Under the pieces are notes generated by a model. It did no database searches and was not told the DNA's origin. It saw nothing but the letters and a program-made list of their open reading frames with translations. The translations under genes were made by a program, and so were the position numbers. Positions 43,464 to 55,143 of a stretch of 64,000 bases of DNA are shown here, one piece after another; position 1 is the stretch's first letter; each line of letters starts with the position of its first letter. The stretch covers positions 24,895 through 88,894 of the forward strand of contig NZ_JAUTWS010000025.1 in assembly GCF_030657435.1 (NCBI RefSeq), written 5' to 3'. This stretch comes from Paracraurococcus lichenis (GTDB taxonomy: Bacteria; Pseudomonadota; Alphaproteobacteria; Acetobacterales; Acetobacteraceae).

Positions 43464-43492
43464 GGATTACTCCAGCGCGGCCGCCAAGCCAA
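43464..43492 (-). promoter_or_regulatory. Putative sigma-70 promoter of fumA
   Basis: TTGGCT (43487-43492) and TAATCC (43464-43469), 17-base spacer, 84 bases before the GTG start. Pattern-based. Confidence 0.45.
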
Positions 43493-43683
43493 CCGCCCGG
43501 TCGGGCGAGCCTTGCCTCATGCCGCGCCGCAAGGGTCCGCGCCGGGCATCAAGAGGGCCGCGCCCCGTCGCGGAGGCCGCGGGCCCCTGCGCCGGGCCTC
43601 GGGGGTGTCGCGGAGCCTCCCGCCCGGACGGGCGGCGCCGGCAAGCGCGACCGGGAGGGGCGCCGGCATCGCCGCGCCCGCTG

Positions 43684-44166
43684 TCAGTCCCGCCGGCGGC
43701 GGAAGGCGTCCAGGCTGACCACCTGCGGCTTCGCCGGCGCCTCCCCGGCCGCCTGCTCCGCCAGCTCCGCGACCGCCGGTGCGGGCTCGGGTGCCTGGAA
43801 GCGCAGGCCGAAGCGCACATGCGGGTCGGCGAAGGCCGTCACCGCCTTGAAGGGGATCACCAGCATCGCCGGCACGCCGCCGAAGGACAGCCCGACGGAG
43901 AAGCTGCCGGCGCCGCGATCGACCTTCAGGTCCCAGAACTTGTGCTGCAGGACGATCGTCATCTCCTGCGGGTAGCGGGCCTTCAGGTGGCCGGGCAGGG
44001 AAACCCCGGGAAACTCGGTCCGGAAGGTGACATAGAAATGGTGCTCGCCCGGCAGGCCGCGCCGGCCGACATGGTCGAGCGCCTCGACGACCACGGCGCG
44101 CAACGCCTCCTCCGCCCAGGCGGCATAAGGCAATTCGCTGTCGGTGGCCGCAATGGTATCGTTCAT
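43684..44166 (-). CDS. sspB: ClpXP adaptor SspB (alpha type)
   Basis: A 160-residue SspB-alpha that delivers ssrA-tagged proteins to ClpXP. The substrate-binding fold is visible (YVTFRTEFPGVSLPGHLKAR, YPQEMTIVLQHKFWDL, FSVGLSFGGVPAMLVIPFKA). The Pro/Ala-rich linker and C-terminal VVSLDAFRRRRD tail form the ClpX-binding module. ATG 44164-44166. The leader has a hairpin CCCCTA/TAGGGG (44179-44194). The gene is directly downstream of the permuted ssrA on the same strand. Confidence 0.94.
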   Translation of the reverse strand: MNDTIAATDSELPYAAWAEEALRAVVVEALDHVGRRGLPGEHHFYVTFRTEFPGVSLPGHLKARYPQEMTIVLQHKFWDLKVDRGAGSFSVGLSFGGVPAMLVIPFKAVTAFADPHVRFGLRFQAPEPAPAVAELAEQAAGEAPAKPQVVSLDAFRRRRD

Positions 44167-44178
44167 GATCCAATCCTT

Positions 44179-44194
44179 CCCCTACTAATAGGGG
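44179..44194 (-). promoter_or_regulatory. Hairpin in the sspB 5' leader
   Basis: CCCCTA/TAGGGG perfect stem with a 4-base loop, 12 bases before the sspB start, close to its ribosome site GGAAGG. Could be the distal part of ssrA termination or a translation control element. Confidence 0.4.
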
Positions 44195-44249
44195 CACCAT
44201 CAACTCACGGAAACGGGAGAAAATCTTAACGTTGCCAATGAGTGGGTGA

Positions 44250-44540
44250 AGTGGGGGGCTTCTGTTGCCCGGTGCCCCCCGAACCGCGCTTACCTTATTC
44301 AGGCAGCGAGTGCGACGTCCTCGCGGACGTTATCGTTCGCACTTATCGATGGCCCGATGACGGCGGAACCATGCCGGGCAAAAGCGGCCCCATTACCACG
44401 CGCGTCGAGCCTGTTTCGCCCCCATTTGCCGCACTGCGGCAAATCCCCTGGAGGGAAGCCGCAAGAACGGTGTCTGGTGGAGGCGCCGGGCACTGCCCCC
44501 GGGTCCGCAACGCTTATCCCGAGCCGTGTTTATCACCATA
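44250..44540 (-). ncRNA. ssrA: Circularly permuted two-piece tmRNA (ssrA)
   Basis: Two processed RNAs on the minus strand. The acceptor piece is transcribed first and ends CGCCTCC-A-CCA at 44485-44475; its T-arm-like hairpin is CCGGG/CCCGG. The 51-base spacer (44474-44424) contains a perfect hairpin ATTTGCCGCA/TGCGGCAAAT. The coding piece begins GGGGGCG at 44423, which pairs with CGCCTCC and gives the G3-U70 alanine identity pair. It ends near 44250 after a GGGGGGC/GCCCCCC hairpin. The tag frame ends at 44299. The 5' boundary of the acceptor piece is approximate. Same strand as sspB. Confidence 0.9.
44299..44340 (-). other. tmRNA proteolysis tag reading frame
   Basis: Resume codon GCG followed by codons for ANDNVREDVALAA and TGA. 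With the alanine carried by the tmRNA the tag is AANDNVREDVALAA, ending in the ClpX degron ALAA and starting with the AANDN SspB-recognised part typical of alphaproteobacteria. Confidence 0.92.
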
Positions 44541-44641
44541 GTCTTGCGGGATCGCTCCCGCGCGACGGCGTTGATATAGCGCATGGCGCGCCCAGGTTCC
44601 AGGTGGCACGCGACGACGCGGAGCGGAGGCGCAGCCAGCGC

Positions 44642-45925
44642 ATGGATTCCCTGCCCGATCTTGCCAGCCCGCCGCGCGCGCGGTCGCGCCGCGGCCTGCT
44701 GCTGCCGCTCGGCCTGACCGCCATCGCCGCCGCCGGGGCCGGCTACTGGCTCGGCCACCAGGCGCCGCCGCCGCCCGAGGCGGCCGGCGCGGCCACCCGG
44801 CCCGAACTGCCCGCGGAGGTCTCGCTTTCGCCCGAGGCCGCCCGCAATTTCGGCCTGCGCACCGCCGCGGCGGAGATGCGGCCGCTGGTCCGCAGCATCC
44901 GCGTCACCGGCAGCGTCGGCTTCAACGAGCTGCGGCTCGCCCATATCCAGCCGCTCGCGCGCGGGCGGGTGCAGTCGGTCGAGGTGGCGATCGGCGACCG
45001 CGTCCGGGCCGGGCAGCGCCTGGCGGTCCTCGATGCCCTCGACCTCGCCGAGGCGCGGCACCAGCTCTCGGGCGCCGAGGCGGCGCTGAACCAGGCCCAG
45101 GCCGAGACCCAGACCGCGCGCGCCGCCTTCAACCGGGCGCAGGAGCTGGTCCGCAGCGGCGCCCTCTCCCAGAGCGAGCTCGAGCGAAGGCGGGCGGAGG
45201 TCGCGCGGGCCGAGGCCGCGGTGCTGACCCGGAGGACGGAGGTCGAGCACTGGCGGGAGATGCTGGCCCGCTACAGCCCGGCCAGCACCGCGCCCCTGCC
45301 GCCCGGCAGCGTCAGCCTCCCGGCCCCGACCCCGATGGATGCCCGCGGCGCCATCCTCGCCCCCTTCGACGGCGCCATCCTGGCCGTCGGCGCCACGCCG
45401 GGGGAGCTGGTGGACACCAACCGGGAGATTTTTACTCTTGCCGACCTCTCGACGGTCTGGGTCATGGCCGACGTGCCCGAGCGCGACCTGGGCGCGGTGC
45501 AGGCGGGCGCGGCCGTCTCCATCGCGGTCGAGGCCTATCCCGGCCGGCGCTTCCCCGGCCGGGTCGCCTATGTCGCCGACCAGCTCGATGCCCGGACCGG
45601 CACGGCCAAGGTGCGCTGCGAGATCCCGAACCCCGAGGGCGCGCTCCGGGTGAACATGTTCGCCATCGTCGAGATCGCGGCGCCGCTCGGGCGGGAGGGG
45701 CTGGTGGTGCCGGACGCCGCCCTGCAGGCGGTGGACGACCAGCCCGGCGTCTTCCTCCGCACGGGCGAGGACCGCTTCGCCTGGCGGCGGGTGCAGCCGG
45801 GGCTGCGGCAGGGCGGCGTGACCGAAGTGACGGAGGGGCTGCAGCCCGGCGAGACCGTCGCCGCCGAGGGCAGCTTCCGCCTGAAGGCGCTGCTGCTGCA
45901 CGACCGGGTCGATGCGCAGGACTGA
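44642..45925 (+). CDS. Periplasmic adaptor of a heavy-metal RND efflux pump (CzcB-like)
   Basis: A 427-residue HlyD-family membrane fusion protein. The N-terminal signal/membrane helix is at ~22-42 (RRGLLLPLGLTAIAAAGAGY). A coiled-coil hairpin (QLSGAEAALNQAQAETQTAR, ARAEAAVLTRR), lipoyl half-motifs (VEVAIGDRVRAGQRLAVLDA; ILAPFDGAILAVGATPGELV) and a beta-barrel DVPERDLGAV follow. It joins an inner-membrane CzcA to an outer-membrane channel; no outer-membrane partner gene is adjacent. Start ATG 44642, 19 bases before the czcA-like gene. Confidence 0.88.
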   Translation: MDSLPDLASPPRARSRRGLLLPLGLTAIAAAGAGYWLGHQAPPPPEAAGAATRPELPAEVSLSPEAARNFGLRTAAAEMRPLVRSIRVTGSVGFNELRLAHIQPLARGRVQSVEVAIGDRVRAGQRLAVLDALDLAEARHQLSGAEAALNQAQAETQTARAAFNRAQELVRSGALSQSELERRRAEVARAEAAVLTRRTEVEHWREMLARYSPASTAPLPPGSVSLPAPTPMDARGAILAPFDGAILAVGATPGELVDTNREIFTLADLSTVWVMADVPERDLGAVQAGAAVSIAVEAYPGRRFPGRVAYVADQLDARTGTAKVRCEIPNPEGALRVNMFAIVEIAAPLGREGLVVPDAALQAVDDQPGVFLRTGEDRFAWRRVQPGLRQGGVTEVTEGLQPGETVAAEGSFRLKALLLHDRVDAQD

Positions 45926-45943
45926 GCCGATGACGGGGCCGGC

Positions 45944-49033
<3,090 letters not shown>

Positions 49034-49436
49034 AGCGCATCGCGGACGGTGGTGACCGTCCGGAAGCGTGTATCCGCTGCAGGCGCACGGCGATCTCCGC
49101 CGAAGGTTGCGCAGTGTCGTGTGATGGCGACCTAAAGTTGAGTGTCGCGCCGCCCGATGGCCCGGCATGCCGCGCCCACGCAAAGGTGGTGACCGCCGGC
49201 GATGCCGCCGGTGCATGCTGTCGGCATTGGACGGCCCGCGCGGCCGGCTCCGTACGGCATCCTGTATCGCCGTCCTGCGGGATGGCGCGCACCGGGACGC
49301 CCGCGGAACCACTTTATTTCATGTTGCTTGGGCATTAACCTTTTCGCTGGCCACGATGCCGTCGCAGGCCGCCCGCATTCACGGGCTTCAGCGCGGACGG
49401 CATCCGGCCGGTGGCGATCTGGGGAAAGTCGGTCTC
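49034..49436. other. ~400-base region between czcA-like and cyclase genes
   Basis: Contains an 8-bp hairpin CGGACGGT/ACCGTCCG at 49043-49062 just after czcA (possible terminator) and an AT-rich stretch near 49310-49350 that may hold the promoter of the cyclase gene. No gene with a ribosome site was found; an in-frame upstream extension of the cyclase is not supported. Confidence 0.55.
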
Positions 49437-51347
49437 ATGCAGATGGTGTCCGCTGACACCCTGGCCCCGCTGCAGCGGCGCCTGGCCGCCATCATGATGC
49501 TGGACGTGGCCGGCTACAGCCGGCTGACCGAGGCGGATGTCGAGGGCACGCACCGGCGCTGGATGACGATCCTGGCCGGCGTGGTGCGGCCTGCGCTCGA
49601 GGAGACCGAGGGCCAGATCATCAACCGCACCGGCGACGGCGCGATGATCGAGTTCCCGAGCGTCACTCTGGCGGTCCGGGCCGCCATCCGCATCCAGGCG
49701 GGCGCCGAGGCGCTGGAGCAGGTCCAGCCGCCGGACCGGCGCATCCGCCTGCGGATCGGCATCAACCTCGGCGACGTCATCGTCGAGCACAGCGTCCCCG
49801 GCATCTTCGGGGATGGCGTGAACATCGCGGCACGGCTGGAAGGCCTCGCGGAGCCGGGCGGGATCGTCCTCTCCGAGACCGCGATGCAGCTTGTCGACCG
49901 CACGGATTTCCGCTTCGTCGATCTCGGCCCGCAGCGGCTGAAGAACATCGCCCGGCCGATCCGCGCCTTCGCGGTCTCCCGCGACCCGCCGATCCCGCCG
50001 CGCGGCGCGTGGCTGCGGCTGCTGCCGCGGCTGAAGCCGGGCCGCCGCCTCCTGCTGTTTGCCGCGGTCCTGCTGCCGCTCTGCGGCGGCCTGGTCGATG
50101 CCGTGGTGGGCTGGTACCTCGCGCGCGTCAGGGCGCAGGAACTCATCATGATCCTGCCCTTCCGCAACCTGAGCGGCAACAGCGACGACGACTACCTGGT
50201 CGATGCCATCGTCGACGACCTGACCAACGACCTCGCCCGCGCCCGCCAGGGCTACGTGATCTCGAGCACGACGGCGCTGAGCTACAAGGGGCGCATGGTC
50301 GATGTGCGGGAGATCGGCCGGCAGTCCGGCGTGCGCTACGTGCTGGAAGGCAGCTTCCGCCGCAGCGGCGAGACGCTGGTGGTGAACGCGCAGCTGGTCG
50401 ATGCCAGGACCGGCGGCAATATCTGGGCGGAGCGCTTCTCGCACGAGAGCAGGACGCTGGCGGACCTGGAGGACGCGATGACGCGCCGCCTGGCCGCGCC
50501 GCTCGACTTCCAGGTGAGCGAGGTGCGCCGCACCGGCATGGTCGGCAGCTTCGCGGCGGACGGGAACCCACTCGACGAAAGGTTGCGCACGATGGCCCTC
50601 ATCACCGGCAGCTTCACCCCGGCCTCCTCGCTCGAGGCGCGCACCCGGCTCGAGCGGGCCGTGGCGAAGGACGTGCAATCGGCCGAGGATCTCGGCCTCC
50701 TCGCCATGCTGCTGGTCAGCGACTACCTCAACAACTGGAACGGCGCCTCGCAGGCGGATGTCACGCGCACGGAGATCCTGGCGCACCGGGCCCTGGCGAT
50801 CGACCCCGATGCCTGGAGGGCGCATTACGCGCTGTCGCAGGTCCATCGCGTGCGGGCCGAGCACGAGGCGGCGCTGAAGGAACTCGACAGGACGATCGAG
50901 CTCAACCCCAGCTTCGCCGTCGCCTATGCGCAGAAGGGCAACGAGTTGCTCGCGCTCGGCCAGGTCGCGGCAGCGCCGGAATGGGGCATCAAGGCGGCGA
51001 CGATCAGCCCGCGCGACCGATCGCTGAGCGTGTTCCACTGGGTGACCGGCCGGGCCTATTTCGTCGCCGGCGACTATGCCAGGGCGGTCGAGTGGCTGGA
51101 GAAATCCGTCGCGGAACGAGGGACGGTCTGGTTCAGCCAGGCCTGGCTGGCCAGCGCCCTCGCGCTCTCCGGCGATACCCGGCGCACGGCGGACACGGTC
51201 GCCCGGCTCCGTCGCGATTTCCCGGATTATACGCTGCCGCGGATCATGGAGTATTACGACAAGCAGGAGCGGTTCCAGAACGCCGCGATCAAGGAGAGCC
51301 TGCCGCGGCTCTATGACGGCCTGCGCAAGGCCGGGCTCCGCGACTGA
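49437..51347 (+). CDS. Class III nucleotide cyclase-domain protein with TolB-like and TPR domains
   Basis: A 636-residue membrane protein. Residues ~12-180 form a class III cyclase homology domain (MLDVAGYSRL, RTGDGAMIEFPS with metal-binding Asp, IGINLGDVIVE, GDGVNIAARLEGLAEPGG). One membrane helix lies at ~201-222. A periplasmic TolB_N-type segment (LIMILPFRNLSGNSDDDYLV, YVLEGSFRRSGETLVVNAQL) and four or so TPRs (AYAQKGNELLALGQ, DYARAVEWLEKS) complete it. This architecture is abundant in alphaproteobacteria, often without proven cyclase activity. Confidence 0.85.
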   Translation: MQMVSADTLAPLQRRLAAIMMLDVAGYSRLTEADVEGTHRRWMTILAGVVRPALEETEGQIINRTGDGAMIEFPSVTLAVRAAIRIQAGAEALEQVQPPDRRIRLRIGINLGDVIVEHSVPGIFGDGVNIAARLEGLAEPGGIVLSETAMQLVDRTDFRFVDLGPQRLKNIARPIRAFAVSRDPPIPPRGAWLRLLPRLKPGRRLLLFAAVLLPLCGGLVDAVVGWYLARVRAQELIMILPFRNLSGNSDDDYLVDAIVDDLTNDLARARQGYVISSTTALSYKGRMVDVREIGRQSGVRYVLEGSFRRSGETLVVNAQLVDARTGGNIWAERFSHESRTLADLEDAMTRRLAAPLDFQVSEVRRTGMVGSFAADGNPLDERLRTMALITGSFTPASSLEARTRLERAVAKDVQSAEDLGLLAMLLVSDYLNNWNGASQADVTRTEILAHRALAIDPDAWRAHYALSQVHRVRAEHEAALKELDRTIELNPSFAVAYAQKGNELLALGQVAAAPEWGIKAATISPRDRSLSVFHWVTGRAYFVAGDYARAVEWLEKSVAERGTVWFSQAWLASALALSGDTRRTADTVARLRRDFPDYTLPRIMEYYDKQERFQNAAIKESLPRLYDGLRKAGLRD

Positions 51348-51390
51348 GCGGGCCCGCCACCCGGCCGGGCGGCGGGATGTCGCCGCGTCG

Positions 51391-52566
51391 TCAGGCCGCC
51401 GTCTCGCCGCCGCGCGGCAACCCGCGCTCCACCACCCGCGCATAGAGCGCCGCGCCATAGGGGATGGCCGCGTCGTTGAACTGGTAGCGCGGGTTGTGCA
51501 GCGAGGCGCCCTCGCCATTGCCGAGCTGGATATAGGCGCCCGGGACCTTCTCCATCATGAAGGAGAAATCCTCCGAGCCCATGCCCGGCGGCTTGTCCCG
51601 CGCCACCCGGGTCTCGCCCACCAGTTCCGCCGCCGCGGCGACATAGGCCTCGGTCTGCTCGGCATCGTTCACCGTCGGCGCGAAGATCAGCCGCCAGTCG
51701 AGCGCGGCCGTCGCGCCGAAGCCGGCGGCGACGCCCTGCGCCATGCGCGCCAGGCCCTGCTCGATCTGCAGCGCGACCTCGCGGCTGAAGAATCGGGCGG
51801 TGCCGGAGATCGTCGCCGTCTCCGGGATCACGTTGTAGGCCTCGCCGCCCTGCACCTTGGTGATGCTGACCACCGCCGGATCGCGCGGGCTGAGGTTGCG
51901 CGAGACGATGCTCTGCAGCGCGGTCGCGATGTGGCAGGCGGTCAGCACCGGATCGATGCTCGCCTCCGGCCGCGCGCCATGGCTGCCCTTGCCGGTGACG
52001 CGGATGTCGAAGAAGGCGCCGCCGGCCGCGGTCGGGCCGGGGCGGATGGCGAATTCCCCGACCGCCATCCCCGGCCGGTTGTGCATGCCGAAGACGGCAT
52101 CGCAGGGGAAGCGCTCGAACAGCCCGTCCTGCAGCATGGCCAGGGCGCCGCCGCAGCCTTCCTCGCCGGGCTGGAAGATGAGGTGGACGATGCCGTCGAA
52201 CTGCCTGGTCTCGGCCAGGTATTTCGCGGCGCCGAGCAGCATGGTGGTGTGGCCGTCATGGCCGCAGGCATGCATCACGCCCTTCTGCGTGCTGCGGAAG
52301 GGCAGGTCGGTCAGCTCCTCCATCGGCAGTGCGTCCATGTCGGCGCGCAGCCCGATGGCCCGGTTGCCGCGGCCGCTGCGCAGCACCCCGACCACGCCCG
52401 TGCCGCCGACGCCGCGATGCACCTCGATCCCCCAGGATTCGAGCGTCCGCGCCACCACCTCGGCCGTGCGGTGCTCGGCCATGCCCAGCTCGGGATGGGC
52501 ATGCAGGTCGTGGCGGATGGCGGTCAGCTCGGCATGGTGGCGGCGGATGGCGTCCAGCGGGGACAT
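51391..52566 (-). CDS. M20-family amidohydrolase
   Basis: A 391-residue metal-dependent hydrolase of the IAA-amino-acid/hippurate hydrolase type. Metal ligands lie in ACGHDGHTTMLLG (His, Asp) and FQPGEEGCGG (Glu), and the second metal uses the HNRPG and FMMEKVPG regions. The GSHGARPEASIDPV dimerisation segment is present. ATG 52564-52566 (MSPLDAIRRHHAE). Upstream, three 13-bp repeats (52648-52685) separate it from thyX. Substrate likely an N-acyl amino acid. Confidence 0.9.
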   Translation of the reverse strand: MSPLDAIRRHHAELTAIRHDLHAHPELGMAEHRTAEVVARTLESWGIEVHRGVGGTGVVGVLRSGRGNRAIGLRADMDALPMEELTDLPFRSTQKGVMHACGHDGHTTMLLGAAKYLAETRQFDGIVHLIFQPGEEGCGGALAMLQDGLFERFPCDAVFGMHNRPGMAVGEFAIRPGPTAAGGAFFDIRVTGKGSHGARPEASIDPVLTACHIATALQSIVSRNLSPRDPAVVSITKVQGGEAYNVIPETATISGTARFFSREVALQIEQGLARMAQGVAAGFGATAALDWRLIFAPTVNDAEQTEAYVAAAAELVGETRVARDKPPGMGSEDFSFMMEKVPGAYIQLGNGEGASLHNPRYQFNDAAIPYGAALYARVVERGLPRGGETAA

Positions 52567-52647
52567 CACGGCTCCTTGGCAGTGTCGGGGGCAGTGGCGG
52601 GAAGGGTTTGGGCGGCCGGCATCCTGCCCCCGCTTGCCGGCCCGCGC

Positions 52648-52685
52648 CAAGGGCCGGGACCAAGGGCCGGGACCAAGGGCCGGGA
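52648..52685. repeat. Three tandem 13-bp repeats
   Basis: CAAGGGCCGGGAC at 52648-52660, 52661-52673 and (12 bases) 52674-52685, in the divergent region between the M20 gene and thyX. Direct repeats in a shared promoter region suggest either slippage or a regulator array. Confidence 0.75.
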
Positions 52686-52773
52686 AATGCATCGACCCCG
52701 CCCGCCGCCCGGTCTAGAAGGCCGCCCGCGGTGGCCCCAAGCTCCGGCCCTGCGAGTCCCAGGGGTCCACAGG

Positions 52774-53715
52774 ATGGCGCTGACCGAGGCACAACAGCAG
52801 GAGATCGAGGCCGCCCGCGCCGCGGAAGGCCGCACCCGCCGCCCGGTGGCGCCGGGGCTCGAGGCGCTGCTCTATCAGGCCATCCCCGTGCTGGACCACG
52901 GCTTCCTGCGGGTGGTGGACTACATGGGCGACGACGCCGCGGTGGTGCAGGCCGCCCGCGTCTCCTATGGCCGCGGCACCCGCGCGGCGAACGAGGATCG
53001 CGGCCTGATCCGCTACCTCATGCGCCACCGCCACTCGACCCCCTTCGAGATGTGCGAAATCAAGTACCACGTCAAATTGCCGATCTTCGTGGCGCGGCAG
53101 TGGATCCGCCACCGCACGGCGAACGTGAACGAATACTCCGCGCGCTATTCCATCCTGGACCGCGAATTCTACATCCCCGCGCCGGAGCATCTGGCGGCGC
53201 AGTCCAGCAGCAACCGCCAGGGCCGCGGCACGGTGCTGGCGGGCGAGGAGGCGGCCGAGGTGCTGCGCCTGCTGCGGCAGGACGCCATGACCACCTACGA
53301 CCACTATGCCTGGATGCTGAACGAGGACGAGGCGGGCGACACCGTCGATACTTCCCGCCAGGGCCTCGCGCGCGAGCTCGCGCGCATGAACCTGACGCTC
53401 AACACCTATACGCAGTGGTACTGGAAGACGGACCTGCACAACCTCTTCCACTTCCTCTCGCTCCGCGCCGACAGCCACGCGCAGTACGAGATCCGCGTCT
53501 ATGCCGAGGCCATGCTGAAGACCGTCGCGGCCTGGGTCCCCGCCTGCTTCGAGGCCTTCTCGGAATACCGCATGGGCGCCGTCACGCTTTCCGCCCGCAT
53601 GCTGGAGATCGTGCGGCGGATGCTGGCCGGCGAGGCGGTCGCGCAGGAGGGCAGCGGCCTCTCGAAGCGCGAATGGCGGGAGCTGATGGAGGTGCTGGGG
53701 CGGGAGGCCGGGTGA
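52774..53715 (+). CDS. thyX: Flavin-dependent thymidylate synthase
   Basis: A 313-residue FAD-dependent enzyme that methylates dUMP using CH2-THF and NADPH. The ThyX motif RHRTANVNEYSARYS is at ~110-124 (RHRx7S consensus). ATG 52774 after CCACAGG. It overlaps the next small membrane gene (TGATG), the start of a four-gene chain. It suggests that dTMP synthesis here does not need ThyA; thyA cannot be excluded elsewhere. Confidence 0.96.
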   Translation: MALTEAQQQEIEAARAAEGRTRRPVAPGLEALLYQAIPVLDHGFLRVVDYMGDDAAVVQAARVSYGRGTRAANEDRGLIRYLMRHRHSTPFEMCEIKYHVKLPIFVARQWIRHRTANVNEYSARYSILDREFYIPAPEHLAAQSSSNRQGRGTVLAGEEAAEVLRLLRQDAMTTYDHYAWMLNEDEAGDTVDTSRQGLARELARMNLTLNTYTQWYWKTDLHNLFHFLSLRADSHAQYEIRVYAEAMLKTVAAWVPACFEAFSEYRMGAVTLSARMLEIVRRMLAGEAVAQEGSGLSKREWRELMEVLGREAG

Positions 53716-53924
53716 TGGGCTGGATCCTGCTCGGCCTGCTGCTGGTCTTCGGCCTGCCCGTCCTGCTGACCTTCCTCGGCGTCGCGCTGGCGATCTGGGT
53801 GACGCTCGCGGTCGCCGGCCTGGTCTGGGGCATCGTCGCCTTCGTCTTCGGCTCGCCCCTCCTCGCCATCCTCCTCGCGCTCGCCGCCGGCATCGCCATC
53901 GGCCGCGCCTCGGCCCGCGCCTGA
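53715..53924 (+). CDS. Small hydrophobic membrane protein in the thyX operon
   Basis: A 69-residue protein with two to three membrane segments (MGWILLGLLLVFGLPVLLTF, LGVALAIWVTLAVAGLVWGI, SPLLAILLALAAGIAIGR). ATG overlaps the thyX stop, and its stop overlaps the next gene start (TGATG), so translation is coupled. No family recognised. Confidence 0.7.
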   Translation: MGWILLGLLLVFGLPVLLTFLGVALAIWVTLAVAGLVWGIVAFVFGSPLLAILLALAAGIAIGRASARA

Positions 53925-54520
53925 TGGACGCCGCCCGCGCCGAGGCGCTGCTCGATTTCCTCGCCCTCGCCGACCGGCTGAAGACGGTGGAGCGGCGCGG
54001 CCTGGTGCCGCTGCCCGACGGCACGCACCGGCGCGAGACCAGCGCCGAGCATTGCTGGAACCTCGCCCTCCTCGCCCTGCTGCTGCACCGGGAGGTGGCG
54101 GCGGAGATCGATCTGGGCCATGCGCTGTCGCTGATCGCGGTGCACGACCTGGTCGAGGTCGAGGCCGGCGACACCTATGCCTACGACCCCGCCGGCCGCG
54201 CCACCCAGGCGGCGCGGGAGGAGGCCGCGGCCGATATCGTCTTCGGCGCGCTGCCGGCCGATCTCGGCGCCCGGCTGCGCGCGATGTGGGAGGAGTTCGA
54301 GGCCGGCGAGACCGCCGAGGCCCGCTTCGCCATGGCCTGCGACCGGATGCAGGGCTTCCTGCAGAACGTCCTCAGCGAGGGCCGCGCCTGGCGCGAGCAC
54401 GGGGTGACGCGCGCCGATACCCGCCCGCGCATGGCCCCGGCCGAGGCGGTGGACCCCGTCTTCGCCGCGCTGATCAAGCGCCTCTACGACCGCGCCGCCG
54501 GCGGGATGCTGCCGGAATGA
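53924..54520 (+). CDS. HD-domain phosphohydrolase (YfbR-like)
   Basis: A 198-residue HD-superfamily protein. Metal ligands: H in AEHCWNLAL, the HD pair in IAVHDLVEVEAGDTYAYD, and D in MACDRMQG near the C terminus. The fold resembles 5'-deoxynucleotidase YfbR/HDDC2, which dephosphorylates dNMPs; a link to dTMP metabolism with thyX is attractive but inferred. The gene overlaps both neighbours. Confidence 0.82.
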   Translation: MDAARAEALLDFLALADRLKTVERRGLVPLPDGTHRRETSAEHCWNLALLALLLHREVAAEIDLGHALSLIAVHDLVEVEAGDTYAYDPAGRATQAAREEAAADIVFGALPADLGARLRAMWEEFEAGETAEARFAMACDRMQGFLQNVLSEGRAWREHGVTRADTRPRMAPAEAVDPVFAALIKRLYDRAAGGMLPE

Positions 54521-54753
54521 GCGGCGGCGCCCGCGCCCGGCACACGCCGCGGCCGCGGCCGGCGGCCAAGCCCTTCGCGCCGCGCGGCCCGGCGCCGCTG
54601 GCGGGCTGGCGGCGCTGGCGCTGGGTGGCGATCCTGGTCCTGGCCGCGCTCATCGGCCTGCCGCTCGCGCATGCCATCCTGGGCGAGGTCGCGGCGCTGC
54701 TCGGCGCCACCTTCCTGCTCGGCGTCCTGGTGGGGCGCTGGACGGCAAGGTGA
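54517..54753 (+). CDS. Small single- or two-helix membrane protein
   Basis: A 78-residue protein: a basic, proline/arginine-rich N terminus (~30 residues), then WVAILVLAALIGLPLAHAIL and EVAALLGATFLLGVLVG. ATG overlaps the HD gene's stop (ATGA). The fourth gene of the thyX chain; no family recognised. Confidence 0.65.
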   Translation: MSGGARARHTPRPRPAAKPFAPRGPAPLAGWRRWRWVAILVLAALIGLPLAHAILGEVAALLGATFLLGVLVGRWTAR

Positions 54754-54842
54754 AGGGGGCTGCGCCGGAACACCCGCCGCGGAGCGCCGTTCAGGCCTGA
54801 CGCGCGCTCCCCGTCGGCGCGCAACCCCGGATTTTTCGGGCG

Positions 54843-54860
54843 CAAACCCCGACGGGTTTG
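54843..54860. promoter_or_regulatory. Short hairpin upstream of the 71-residue membrane protein
   Basis: CAAACCC/GGGTTTG with CGAC loop, ~50 bases before the start at 54910, next to an AT-rich patch (GGATTTTTCGGGC). Could be the end of the thyX transcript or a leader element. Confidence 0.4.
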
Positions 54861-54909
54861 CTTAGGATCCCGGCATGAGAACGTCCAAGCCAAGCGGGAG
54901 CCGCGCGCC

Positions 54910-55125
54910 ATGATCGCGGCCATGATCCTCGCCAGCCTCGCCGGCAGCTTCGCCATGGCGCGGTTCTACGGCATGGGCTGGGCGCTGACGGCGCTCGGCC
55001 TCTCCTGGGGCAGCTTCGCCTGGTTCCCGCAGGTCCTGGCCTGGACGGCCCCGGCCGCGGTCGCGGCGATCGCCGCGCTGCTCGCCTTGGGCCTGCTGCG
55101 GGAGCGGCGGCGCGGCGCCGCCTGA
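54910..55125 (+). CDS. Small membrane protein
   Basis: A 71-residue protein with two membrane segments (MIAAMILASLAGSFAMARF; WTAPAAVAAIAALLALGLL) and a basic tail. 18 bases before the ribokinase gene, so probably co-transcribed. No family recognised. Confidence 0.65.
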   Translation: MIAAMILASLAGSFAMARFYGMGWALTALGLSWGSFAWFPQVLAWTAPAAVAAIAALLALGLLRERRRGAA

Positions 55126-55143
55126 GGCCACCGCCGCCCGGCC

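Noticed and set aside
49308..49340. GGAAC in an AT-rich patch upstream of the cyclase gene as an EcfG promoter
   Set aside because: The required CGTT at 16-17 bases is absent (GCTT/CTTG found); no convincing EcfG promoter was found anywhere in the window.
49167..49436. 90-codon upstream extension of the cyclase protein
   Set aside because: Arg/Cys-rich, lacks similarity to the family start; ATG 49437 leads directly into the cyclase domain.
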